A stretch of 44,185 nucleotides of DNA from Sideroxyarcus sp. GTDB taxonomy: Bacteria; Pseudomonadota; Gammaproteobacteria; Burkholderiales; Gallionellaceae. The notes below the pieces were generated by a model. The model worked only from the letters and a program-made list of their open reading frames with translations, made no database searches and was not told the DNA's origin. Below are positions 1-7,475 of the stretch, piece after piece; the first letter of the stretch is position 1, and each line of letters begins with the position of its first letter. The stretch covers positions 1 through 44,185 of the forward strand of contig JAUSBC010000088.1 of assembly GCA_030652215.1 (NCBI GenBank), written 5' to 3'. Both the position numbers and the translations under genes were made by a program.

Positions 1-353
1 AAAAATAAGAAATCGCGCGTCTGAACAAGACGATCCCCAATTTCGCACCCGGCGACACCGTGATCGTTAACGTGAACGTGGTTGAAGGCGACAAGAAGCG
101 TACCCAGGCTATCGAAGGCTTGGACATCGCCAAGCGCAACAAGGGGCTGAACTCCAGCTTCATCGTGCGCAAGGTATCCTCCGGCGAAGGCGTGGAGCGT
201 ACGTTCCAGACTTACTCTCCGAGCGTTGCCAGCATCGAAGTGAAGCGTCGCGGCGATGTACGCCGTGCCAAGCTCTACTACCTGCGCGACCGTTCCGGCA
301 AGTCGGCACGTATCAAGGAAAAGTTGCCCGCACGCAAAGCTGCAGCAGTATAA
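1..353 (+). CDS. rplS: 50S ribosomal protein L19, 3' part (5' end outside window)
   Basis: L19 sits at the 30S-50S interface of the ribosome. From base 9 the frame reads [18 protein letters not shown], then the family-typical [15 protein letters not shown] and [20 protein letters not shown], and it ends in a basic alanine-rich tail. These are hallmark L19 segments. The first residues lie left of the window. Codon 6-8 in this frame is TAA, directly before the conserved EIARL, where L19 proteins normally have Glu or another coding residue; this lies at the extreme edge and may be a sequence error. An internal GTG at 60 is Val of GDTV, not the real start. A strong terminator follows, so this is the last gene of its operon (in betaproteobacteria usually rpsP-rimM-trmD-rplS). 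Confidence 0.93.
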
Positions 354-375
354 GCAGCGGCAGCAAGCAACATGG

Positions 376-405
376 AAAACGGGAGCCTCGGCTCCCGTTT
401 TTTTT
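376..405 (+). terminator. Rho-independent terminator of the rplS operon
   Basis: An 11-bp perfect stem (AAAACGGGAGC at 376-386 and GCTCCCGTTTT at 391-401) with a CTCG loop is followed by an uninterrupted T run to 405. It lies 22 nt after the rplS stop codon and just before ogt. Confidence 0.93.
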
Positions 406-421
406 CAGCTATCATGTGCGC

Positions 422-886
422 ATGAAATTCCAAGCCATCATTTCCGCACCCTTCGGCAAACTCGGCATCCGCTGTTCAGACACGGATCTGCTGGGTGTCG
501 AATTCCTTTCCGGCAAGACAAAAGTGCAGCCGCCGCAGGGCGCAATGGCAAAAACGATCTGTGCGGAACTGGAAGCCTATCTGGCCGACCCGAAACACGA
601 GATCGACCTGCCTTTCACGCTCGATGGCACGCATCATCAGTTCGAAGTGTGGCAGGCGATGCTGGACATCCCCTGCGGGCAGACACTGACCTATGGTGAG
701 CTCGCGAAAAAAATCGGCTCAAGTGCACAGGCGGTAGGACAGGCCTGCGGCAGCAATCCGATTCCTGTCGTCATTCCCTGCCACCGCGTGGTGGGGAAAA
801 AAGGGCTTGGCGGATTCATGCAGCATGCCGAAGGTGATTCGCTCGACATCAAACGCTGGTTGCTGAAACATGAAGGCGCGCTTTGA
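422..886 (+). CDS. ogt: Methylated-DNA--[protein]-cysteine S-methyltransferase (O6-alkylguanine repair), variant arginine finger
   Basis: This is a suicide DNA-repair protein of 154 aa, the usual Ogt length. The acceptor motif PCHRV is present with Cys120, preceded by the family-typical GSNPIPVVI. The DNA-binding helix-turn-helix region reads FEVWQAMLDIPCGQTLTYGE. One feature is unusual: in the recognition helix, where relatives have ARAVG with the nucleotide-flipping arginine finger (Arg128 of human AGT), this protein has AQAVG (Gln103). A single G-to-A change (CGG to CAG) would explain it. I chose ATG 422 because GTG 416 adds only two residues. The gene lies alone between the rplS terminator and xerD. 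The fold is clear; activity may be reduced. Confidence 0.9.
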   Translation: MKFQAIISAPFGKLGIRCSDTDLLGVEFLSGKTKVQPPQGAMAKTICAELEAYLADPKHEIDLPFTLDGTHHQFEVWQAMLDIPCGQTLTYGELAKKIGSSAQAVGQACGSNPIPVVIPCHRVVGKKGLGGFMQHAEGDSLDIKRWLLKHEGAL

Positions 887-915
887 AGTTCGTTCGTACT
901 ACCACTTTTCAACTC

Positions 916-943
916 CGTTCGTCCTGAGCCTGTCGAAGGAACG
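916..943 (+). repeat. Short palindromic intergenic repeat (CCTGAGCCTGTCGAAGG type)
   Basis: The spacer between ogt and xerD contains an imperfect palindrome: CGTTCGTCCT at 916-925, a GAGCCTGTCGA centre, then AGGAACG to 943. From memory, closely similar 'TCCTGAGC-TGTCGAAGGA' palindromes are dispersed between genes of many betaproteobacterial genomes. Here it lies 25 nt before the xerD start and could form a transcript hairpin. Confidence 0.65.
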
Positions 944-967
944 AGCGGCGCGCAGATATAGTGTTAC

Positions 968-1864
968 ATGACCGACACCGACCTCCTAGACGAATTCAGC
1001 GACGCCCTCTGGCTCGAAGACGGCCTCTCCCGCAACACCCTCGAAAGCTACCGCCGCGACCTGAACAAATTCGTCGACTGGCTAACAAAGCAGCGCGGAT
1101 ATGGCCTGCTGCAAACCTCGCATGCCGACATCCAGGGCTTTCTCGCGCATCTGGTCAGCGGCGAAAAAGCCAAAGCCACCTCCACCTCGCGCGCCATCTC
1201 CAGCCTCAAGCGCCTGTTTCGCTATTTGCTGCGCCAGAACAAGATCACCTCCGACCCGACCCTGCAGATCGCCACCCCCAAACTCCCGCGCAGCCTGCCC
1301 AAGAGCCTCACCGAAGAGGATGTCGAACTGCTGCTGAACGCGCCGGATGTGGATACGCCGCTCGGCATGCGCGACCGCACCATGCTGGAAGTGCTGTATG
1401 CCAGCGGGCTACGCGTTTCGGAGCTGGTTGGCCTGAGCGTGGCGCAGGTGAGTCTGGACATGGGCGTGACGCGCGTGATGGGCAAGGGCAGCAAGGAACG
1501 GCTGGTGCCGCTGGGCGAAGAAGCGCTGGACTGGGTCAAAAAATATCTCGCCGAAGCCCGTCCCGCTCTGTTGCTGGGCAAGGTCACCGATGCGCTGTTC
1601 GTCACCCAACGCGGCGAAGGCATGACGCGGCAGATGTTCTGGTACCTCATCAAAAAACACGCGAAACACGGCGGTCTGCACAAGCCGCTGTCGCCGCACA
1701 CCCTGCGCCACGCCTTCGCCACGCACCTGCTCAACCACGGCGCGGACCTGCGCGTGGTGCAGATGCTATTGGGGCATTCGGATATTTCGACGACGCAGAT
1801 CTATACGCATGTGGCGCGGGAGCGCCTCAAGGCGTTGCATGCAATGCATCATCCGAGGGGATAG
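968..1864 (+). CDS. xerD: Site-specific tyrosine recombinase XerD
   Basis: XerD acts with XerC and FtsK at dif to resolve chromosome dimers. The protein is 298 aa, the canonical XerD length. An N-terminal SAM-like core-binding domain (about 1-105) precedes the catalytic domain. All catalytic residues are visible: Arg149 (ASGLRVSEL), Lys173 (GKGSKERLVPL), His244 and Arg247 (HTLRHAFATHLL), His270 (LLGHSDISTTQIYTHV) and the nucleophile Tyr279. ATG 968 gives the standard MTDTDLLDEF start. Although an accessory block begins right after the stop codon, length and placement next to ogt and rplS argue for the housekeeping enzyme rather than an element integrase. XerC would be the main alternative name. 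Confidence 0.93.
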   Translation: MTDTDLLDEFSDALWLEDGLSRNTLESYRRDLNKFVDWLTKQRGYGLLQTSHADIQGFLAHLVSGEKAKATSTSRAISSLKRLFRYLLRQNKITSDPTLQIATPKLPRSLPKSLTEEDVELLLNAPDVDTPLGMRDRTMLEVLYASGLRVSELVGLSVAQVSLDMGVTRVMGKGSKERLVPLGEEALDWVKKYLAEARPALLLGKVTDALFVTQRGEGMTRQMFWYLIKKHAKHGGLHKPLSPHTLRHAFATHLLNHGADLRVVQMLLGHSDISTTQIYTHVARERLKALHAMHHPRG

Positions 1865-1870
1865 GTGACC

Positions 1871-2677
1871 ATGAAAGGTGTAACTCTCGAAGAATATGCC
1901 CCTTATCATCGGCAGGTGTTGCATACACTTTCCATGCTTGCTCAGAGCATCAAGACTGTTCGCACACACTCAGCTGGTCTTGAGTATACGTCCCTGATGT
2001 CTTCTTTTTTGATGCACAACGTGTCTGGAGCACGAGCCCTGCTAGCTCTGTACGAATCGTCGGGAGTTGAGTGGTTTCCAGTGTCAGTTGGTTATGGTAT
2101 TGCACGCACGATGTTTGAAGTTGATGTCACAGCTCACTATATCTCTCAATCGCCGCAAGAGCGTGCTAGTCAGTACATTTTGTTTGAGCACATCCTCAAT
2201 AAACAGGCGATGGATGTGTGCAATTTGCACCGAAAAAGCGTCGATCCCACATGGCGTGAGGCGATGGAGATCGAATGGCAAGCGAAATGGGGAGGGCGAG
2301 AGCAAAAGGTCAACGAAAAGTTCGCTGAGCTTGCCCCACTTTTTACCAGTAGCCGGAAGAATGGTCGGCTTTTCCATAACTGGTCGGGTAAGTCTATTCG
2401 TGAGCTTGCGGTTGAAGTGAACCACTTGGAGGCTTACGACATTTTCTACTCTGAGTTATCTTCGTTTATACACGCTGACGTGCGCCTTGCGAACCAATCC
2501 TTAAGCATCCGGCACGATGGCCTAAGCTGGTCGCAACGTTCCAACGAGTACGATGTTGGCGAAGTTCTACACAATGCTTCGTCTTTCCTTACGTGCTATC
2601 TGAAACATTATGGTTCCCAGTTTGGTGTCTTGGATGCTGCTGCCGTTGACGCATGTTGGGGTGCAGCGGGAGTCTAG
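1871..2677 (+). CDS. DUF5677-like protein of unknown function
   Basis: This is a soluble protein of 268 aa without signal peptide or membrane segment. It is mostly helical, with HNVSGARALLALY, GIARTMFEVDVTAHYI and a C-terminal FLTCYLKHYGSQFG region. The pattern, including a conserved-looking FIHADVRLAN, resembles the DUF5677 family as I remember it; no catalytic function is known for that family. It starts within a few bases of the xerD stop; ATG 1871 has GAGGGG about 10 nt upstream, while GTG 1865 is an alternative start. Base composition is visibly more AT-rich than xerD or vgrG, suggesting acquisition. The gene belongs to the same block as the T6SS genes, but nothing ties it to them functionally. 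Confidence 0.6.
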   Translation: MKGVTLEEYAPYHRQVLHTLSMLAQSIKTVRTHSAGLEYTSLMSSFLMHNVSGARALLALYESSGVEWFPVSVGYGIARTMFEVDVTAHYISQSPQERASQYILFEHILNKQAMDVCNLHRKSVDPTWREAMEIEWQAKWGGREQKVNEKFAELAPLFTSSRKNGRLFHNWSGKSIRELAVEVNHLEAYDIFYSELSSFIHADVRLANQSLSIRHDGLSWSQRSNEYDVGEVLHNASSFLTCYLKHYGSQFGVLDAAAVDACWGAAGV

Positions 2678-3065
2678 TCTGGAGAAATGCTACGAGTTTG
2701 TGGCCATTGATGCTGAGAAAGAAAGTTGGTGTTGCTTCGCGTCCTATGGCTTTTCGCACAGATTTGTGGCTATCGTATTCCGATGGCTCTTGCAGGTTTT
2801 CGTTGCAAATTTTAAGGACCATGTTCGAATAATTTCCAAACCGTTTCACTCAAGTACAATGCCCCCAGCCCGCCCAAACACCCCGTACCTACTGCCCCCC
2901 AGCCCATATCGCAAGGTCAACACCCCCAAGGCCTAGGCAAAGGTCTATGCCTTTTGGCATATACCTCCGCAGGGTCATTACTGCTAGATTGCGCCCTCGG
3001 TCGGAGGCGGGGGGATTCAATCCTGCTTCCTTGATATAGCCACCCCAGAAGCCAAGGAACCACCC
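2678..3065. other. Intergenic region before vgrG with a C-rich (G4-capable) tract
   Basis: I see no convincing gene in these 388 bases; the 108-codon frame at 2610-2936 overlaps the preceding gene, has no ribosome site and has atypical composition. The region holds a run of C tracts at 2862-2884 whose complement has four G runs with loops of 2, 1 and 5 nt, and another C6 tract follows near 2898. A small imperfect hairpin lies around 2936-2965. AAGGA just before ATG 3066 is the likely vgrG ribosome site. No clear promoter can be assigned. Confidence 0.5.
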
Positions 3066-5453
3066 ATGGAACCCATCCAAGAGAAGCTGAACAGCATCTA
3101 CCAGCAAGCCAACACAGCTCTCGCCTCCAGCACCCACTTCCTGTTCCAAGTCACCGACCACCCCGAATCCACCTTCAAAGTCATCCACTGGCAAGGCAAC
3201 GAAGGAATATCGACCAGCTACCGCTATACCCTGAGTCTCGCTGCCAATGGCGCAGTGGATGATTCAAAAATCCTCGGCCAACCCGCCACCCTCAGCATAG
3301 ACCGCGACGGCGAGATGCGCCTGATCCACGGCTACGTGAGCGAGATACATCGCATCGGCGAACTCGTCAGCGACCATGCCGAAGAATACCAACTCGAGCT
3401 TGCCTCGCCCCTGGCCAAACTCCACCTCACCCGCCAGAGCCGCGTCTTCCTCAACCTCGACCTCAAAAGCCTCATCGAACAAGTACTGCTAACCGCAGGC
3501 TTCACTGCCGACAGTTTCAAGATCGACCTGCAAACCACCTACCCCGTGCGCGAATACATCGCCCAATACAACGAAACGGACTTCAACTTCTTCTCCCGCC
3601 TGCTGGAACATGCGGGCGTCTTCTACCGCTTCGAGCAGCAAGAGAAACAGGCCTTGCTGGTGATCCTGGACGACTCCGCCCAATTGCCCGCCATGCCCGG
3701 CACTGCCACCCTCAGCTACGTGCCCGTCAGCGGACAGATGAACGGAGAAGAAACTGTGCAGTTGTTACAAAGACAAATGTTCTACCTGCCCGAGAGCGTC
3801 AAACGCAAAGACCACAACTACCGCACCCCCGAAACCACCCTACTGAGCCAAGCCAGCACCACCAGTAAAATCCCCGCTGCCGGCACAGACTATATATATG
3901 GCGAACGCTCCGTCACCCTCGAAGAAGCCGAACAACTCGCTCGCCGCCGTCAGCAAATGTACGACTGTCTGCGAGACAACTACATCGCAGAAACTAATTG
4001 CAGGGGCATGAGTGCAGGCACCACCCTCACCGTTTCTGACAACCCCCAGGACAACTACAACGGCGACTACCTGGTATTGTCTGTCATACACAAGGGCGAC
4101 CAATCAAACGCCTTCGCCTTCGGCGGCGGCCATGAGCAAGCCGCCACCGGCAAGACCTACAGCAATGAAGCCATCCTCATCAAAAAAGACACGCCTTACC
4201 GCCCCCCAGTAGATCGCAAGCGCATCCCGTTGGTACTCGGCACCCTCACCGCAAAGATCGAAACAACTGGCGGCGATTACGCCTACCTCGACGATCAGGG
4301 CCGCTACCGCCTCAAACCCCTGTTCGACGTCGCCAGTACCAAAGCAGGCGAAGCCAGCCACCCGGTACGCATGATGCAACCCTCGGCCGGTGCCAACTAC
4401 GGCATGCACTTCCCGCTGCACGCAGGCACCGAAGTCATCATCGCCTGCATGAACGGCGACCCGGACCGCCCCATCATCCTCGGCGCAATGACCAACCCTG
4501 CCACCACCAGCCCCGTCACCAGCGCCAACGCCAGCCATCACACCGTACGCACCTTCGCCGGCAACGAACTGCTGATGGACGACCTGGCCGATTCCGAGAA
4601 AATCAACCTGCACACCAAAGACCAGAAGAACATCCTGTCTTTGGACGCCAACAGCGACGGCCACAAACTGGCCCTGCGCACCGAAGAAGGCCTGGCCGAG
4701 TTCTACGCCAAGAAGATCATGCGCTTCGAATCCGGCGACTCCTACAGCGTCATCACCGGCAACGACCAGACCATCACCGTAGAGAACAAACACAGCCTGC
4801 AAACCAACAAGAAGGACATCGCGTTCAATGCAGGCACCGACATTGCACTGACGGCCAAAGACAATATCAAGCTCAGTGCCCAGGACAAAGACCTATCCTT
4901 AACCAGCGGGCAAGACCTCATCATCGAATCCGGCAAGGATATGTCGGTGCGGGTGTCGGTCGGCGATAGCAGCTATACCATCGAGCAGGGCAGCGTTTCG
5001 ATTGATGCGGCCAACGCCATCACCTTACTCTCGGAGAGCGGCCCGATTTCCATCGAACAAGGGGGCGGGAGTGTTGAGATCAGTGACGGGAAGCTGAGCA
5101 TCAGAGGTGCTACGGTTGCCATTGAGGGGAGTAGTGTGGCGATTGCGGGGCAGATGGCGGAGATGATGGGGGGCGGGGGATCTGGCGCTAAGGCGGCGAG
5201 TAAGGCGGCGCCTGTAGCTGCGGCAACAGAGCAAAGCACACATGACATACATTTTCTGGTTCAGGATGAAATAACTGGCAAACCACTCGCAAACATCCCG
5301 TACAAAATTACGCTTGGAAATGGAAAATCAGTCGAAGGTAAAACTGATGAGTCCGGATTGACTGAAAAAATTAGTGATAACTCTGCAACGATTGCGACAT
5401 TGGAGGCCCCATACTATGGCAACAGCACAAGCAGCACTAACACCAGTAGCTAA
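3066..5453 (+). CDS. vgrG: Type VI secretion spike protein VgrG (TssI) with C-terminal transthyretin-like extension
   Basis: VgrG trimers form the puncturing tip of the T6SS tube and carry effectors. The protein has 795 aa. The gp27-like domain spans about 25-370 (FKVIHWQGNEGIS, EYIAQYNETDFNFFSRLLEHAGVFYRFE). The gp5 OB-fold region is about 385-475 (VRMMQPSAGANYGMHFPLHAGTEVIIACMNGDPDRP). A needle/DUF2345-like region rich in short beta repeats runs to about 700. After a Gly/Ala linker (MGGGGSGAKAASK) comes a tail of about 65 residues (VQDEITGKPLANIPYKITL, TDESGLTEKI) resembling transthyretin-like effector-docking domains. The last 38 nt overlap the next gene. No tss structural genes are present, so this is an orphan vgrG locus. 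Confidence 0.93.
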   Translation: MEPIQEKLNSIYQQANTALASSTHFLFQVTDHPESTFKVIHWQGNEGISTSYRYTLSLAANGAVDDSKILGQPATLSIDRDGEMRLIHGYVSEIHRIGELVSDHAEEYQLELASPLAKLHLTRQSRVFLNLDLKSLIEQVLLTAGFTADSFKIDLQTTYPVREYIAQYNETDFNFFSRLLEHAGVFYRFEQQEKQALLVILDDSAQLPAMPGTATLSYVPVSGQMNGEETVQLLQRQMFYLPESVKRKDHNYRTPETTLLSQASTTSKIPAAGTDYIYGERSVTLEEAEQLARRRQQMYDCLRDNYIAETNCRGMSAGTTLTVSDNPQDNYNGDYLVLSVIHKGDQSNAFAFGGGHEQAATGKTYSNEAILIKKDTPYRPPVDRKRIPLVLGTLTAKIETTGGDYAYLDDQGRYRLKPLFDVASTKAGEASHPVRMMQPSAGANYGMHFPLHAGTEVIIACMNGDPDRPIILGAMTNPATTSPVTSANASHHTVRTFAGNELLMDDLADSEKINLHTKDQKNILSLDANSDGHKLALRTEEGLAEFYAKKIMRFESGDSYSVITGNDQTITVENKHSLQTNKKDIAFNAGTDIALTAKDNIKLSAQDKDLSLTSGQDLIIESGKDMSVRVSVGDSSYTIEQGSVSIDAANAITLLSESGPISIEQGGGSVEISDGKLSIRGATVAIEGSSVAIAGQMAEMMGGGGSGAKAASKAAPVAAATEQSTHDIHFLVQDEITGKPLANIPYKITLGNGKSVEGKTDESGLTEKISDNSATIATLEAPYYGNSTSSTNTSS

Positions 5454-6006
5454 CACCGCGCCTGCGGTCGCTAGCATACCCGCAAAAGAGTTAAGTGGCG
5501 CTCAGTGGGTTGCGAGGTTTCCTGGCAGTAAGGCGATAACGGATCTTGCAGCTACTTTTCAAGCAAAAGTTAACTTGTTTTTTGGCGCAATTACAACCGC
5601 TGGCGGTAGCACTGATGTCAGTGCTACATATCGACCGGCAGAAAGAGCGTACTTAATGCACTATGCAGTCAAACTCTCCAAAGGTGAAATAGCCGCAGCG
5701 GATATCCCGTCAATGGATGGAGTCAACATTCAATGGGTACACCCTACCGCGGCTGATTCGACTGCTGCTGCAACGGCGATGGTTTCCGGATATGGAATCG
5801 CTTTTCCCCCGGCGCTTGTTACAAACCACTCAAAGAAAACTGCCATTGATGTAACGATTACCAATATGGTTGGAAAGACGATCAAAAATGCGTCCGGCAC
5901 CGACGTTGTCATTAATGCTTTGGCTGACTTGAACGCCGTAGGTGCTACATACGGTGTAATCAAGCTCGTTAACGATCCACCACATTGGTCAGAAGATGGA
6001 CACTAA
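5416..6006 (+). CDS. Candidate T6SS effector: M15-like zinc peptidoglycan peptidase
   Basis: This protein of 196 aa has no signal peptide, as expected for a T6SS cargo. It begins inside the 3' end of vgrG (ATG 5416, with GGAGG about 10 nt upstream). The C-terminal half contains His138 in VTNHSKKTAIDV, giving the HxxxxxxD pattern with Asp145, followed by PPHWSEDGH with His190. That His/Asp/His set matches the zinc-ligand arrangement of M15-type D-Ala-D-Ala and L-Ala-D-Glu peptidases. The mid-part TYRPAERAYLMHYAVKLSKG fits the same fold. The position directly after a VgrG tail and before exported proteins supports an effector that cleaves peptidoglycan in target periplasm. The function is inferred from motifs and context only; a non-enzymatic VgrG-associated protein remains possible. 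Confidence 0.65.
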   Translation: MATAQAALTPVANTAPAVASIPAKELSGAQWVARFPGSKAITDLAATFQAKVNLFFGAITTAGGSTDVSATYRPAERAYLMHYAVKLSKGEIAAADIPSMDGVNIQWVHPTAADSTAAATAMVSGYGIAFPPALVTNHSKKTAIDVTITNMVGKTIKNASGTDVVINALADLNAVGATYGVIKLVNDPPHWSEDGH

Positions 6007-6523
6007 ACATTTATTCGCTATTCTTGTTCTATGTGCTGCAAACCAAAGTAGTGCTGCAACGACAGGAATCGTTAGCATGAACATTGGCGGGGAGACTCGT
6101 CTGTACTCAACACAGGCGCTCTCTCCCAATGAGAGCGTACAGCTCCAATACCTAGATAAAACAGGAGCAACGCGGTGCTGTCTCAAGCGCAGAGGAAACG
6201 CTTTTGAAAGTATCGCGGCTGATTCAGTTGCATTAGATGCGCTTACTGACAAGCCTATTTATCGATATAGATTAAAACAACAACCAAAATCCATCGGTGC
6301 AGCACCGTTTATCGGTGTGGCTGTTGTTGGCGAGTCAGCAAAAATTAAACAGTCCGCAACCCAATCCTTCAGTGTTAAGTTGATTGATGGGCCTTTGACC
6401 GTTCGATCTTGCACAAGTCTGGAAGGTTTTCATGTAATTGGTGAGGTAGGAGGAAAGGTCGTGTCCGATCTTTACTACGGCTTTGATTATGAGGTTGAAA
6501 AACCTACCTGCATTTCAAATTAG
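5996..6523 (+). CDS. Exported protein, candidate immunity protein for the preceding effector
   Basis: The protein has 175 aa with a short cleavable-looking signal peptide (HLFAILVLCAANQSSA, cleavage near Ala21). It overlaps the effector gene by 11 nt, so the two are probably co-translated. The mature part is beta-rich and includes four Cys (CC in TRCCLKRRG, SCTS, PTCISN), which could form disulfides in the periplasm. I do not recognise a family. A periplasmic location and tight linkage to a predicted peptidoglycan-attacking enzyme fit an immunity protein. Codon use and GC are lower than in vgrG, as is common for effector/immunity cassettes. Confidence 0.6.
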   Translation: MDTKHLFAILVLCAANQSSAATTGIVSMNIGGETRLYSTQALSPNESVQLQYLDKTGATRCCLKRRGNAFESIAADSVALDALTDKPIYRYRLKQQPKSIGAAPFIGVAVVGESAKIKQSATQSFSVKLIDGPLTVRSCTSLEGFHVIGEVGGKVVSDLYYGFDYEVEKPTCISN

Positions 6524-6528
6524 CCAGC

Positions 6529-6843
6529 GTGAGAATCAATGTGCCACTTTATGCAACCATATTCCCAGCCCTATTTCTGTTGTCTTGTGCGGTAGGTCAC
6601 ACCCAAGCAGATGTAGATAGATTTGTTGATCGCAGAGATCGTTGTGATCATATGGCGGGTGAAATTCCTGATCCACCTAACCCAGAGCGAATGAAGGAAG
6701 TAATCGACGGCATTGAAAAATATTGCACAGGGACGGATGCTGAATTGGCAGCGCTTAAGCTTCGATATGCAAATAATCCAGCAATCATGGATAAACTTAA
6801 TCAATACGAACCTCACGTTGAACGAAAAAAACGGACACAGTAG
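6529..6843 (+). CDS. Small lipoprotein of the T6SS cassette, possible immunity or accessory factor
   Basis: The protein has 104 aa starting with GTG 6529. The N-terminus has a hydrophobic stretch ending in LFLLSC, a good lipobox with Cys20 as lipidation site. The mature part is charged and helical (VDRFVDRRDRCDHMAGEIPDP, then YCTGTDAELAALKLRYANNPAIMDKL). From memory, similar small Cys-containing lipoproteins occur beside T6SS vgrG/effector genes in Burkholderiales, but I cannot name a characterised member. It lies 5 nt after the previous stop, in the same presumed transcript. It could protect the periplasm from the effector or be the immunity partner itself. Confidence 0.55.
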   Translation: MRINVPLYATIFPALFLLSCAVGHTQADVDRFVDRRDRCDHMAGEIPDPPNPERMKEVIDGIEKYCTGTDAELAALKLRYANNPAIMDKLNQYEPHVERKKRTQ

Positions 6844-6851
6844 GACTGGTC

Positions 6852-7475
6852 TTGATCAAAAAAAACCTCTACCTAGTTAAATTTTTGGCCAGACTGATCT
6901 TGGCGGCAATCATTGCCATGCAACTAACCAATGCCAATGCGAGCGGCAACGCCGGCATCGAATTCGATCTTGGTGAATTTCACTTAAATGTTTACTACAG
7001 TGACGCACTCGATTATTACAACGAAGCTGACGCAACTATCCGTGATCCGCGCTCAACTCTATTTACCTTGGCTTCGACTATCCAGGCAAATGCTGGCGCC
7101 ATAGCTAAAATTGCGCACACACTCCAAGTGGAACTATATACACGTGCAGACTCCACAAACAATTTTCTACTCATTATCGAGGACCCTCAGAGTCAAAGCA
7201 CTATTCTTCGAGATGGGGTTGCAGGTGAGGACATAACTAAAGAAATTCTATTGGTGGTTTGTAGTAGATACCCAGATGCTTGCAAACGGCCAGCCTCGAA
7301 TGAGGTAATTTTGTATAACTGCAAAGAAAGTAATTGCGCAGGGCAGATACGGTTTGGCTCGTTCCCTTCCGAGTCGAATAATAATAGTTTTGGATTAATC
7401 AAACCGGCGCACTTCAGAAAACGGGAAAGCGCTACGCGTGAAAAAATTGGACGGTATTTTGAAAAACTAGAATAA
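6852..7475 (+). CDS. Exported hypothetical protein of the T6SS cassette
   Basis: The protein has 207 aa and probably starts at TTG 6852 (MIKKNLYLVKF), which gives a basic N-region and hydrophobic core ending in NANASG, a plausible signal peptide with cleavage near residue 31. ATG 6918 would remove most of that signal, so I prefer TTG, although no strong ribosome site precedes it. No known domain is recognised. Four Cys occur at VVCSRYPDACK and YNCKESNCAG. It is the last intact gene of the AT-rich cassette, and its stop codon overlaps the start of a vgrG remnant by a few bases, so its 3' end may mark a recombination joint. Function unknown. Confidence 0.55.
   Translation: MIKKNLYLVKFLARLILAAIIAMQLTNANASGNAGIEFDLGEFHLNVYYSDALDYYNEADATIRDPRSTLFTLASTIQANAGAIAKIAHTLQVELYTRADSTNNFLLIIEDPQSQSTILRDGVAGEDITKEILLVVCSRYPDACKRPASNEVILYNCKESNCAGQIRFGSFPSESNNNSFGLIKPAHFRKRESATREKIGRYFEKLE

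Noticed and set aside
961..1983. Long 340-codon frame over xerD
   Set aside because: It is an Arg/Pro/Ala-rich shadow in another frame of a GC-rich gene; the XerD frame has all catalytic residues.
2610..2936. 108-codon frame after the DUF5677-like gene
   Set aside because: It overlaps the preceding gene, has no ribosome site, and its end runs through the C-rich tract as low-complexity Pro-rich sequence.
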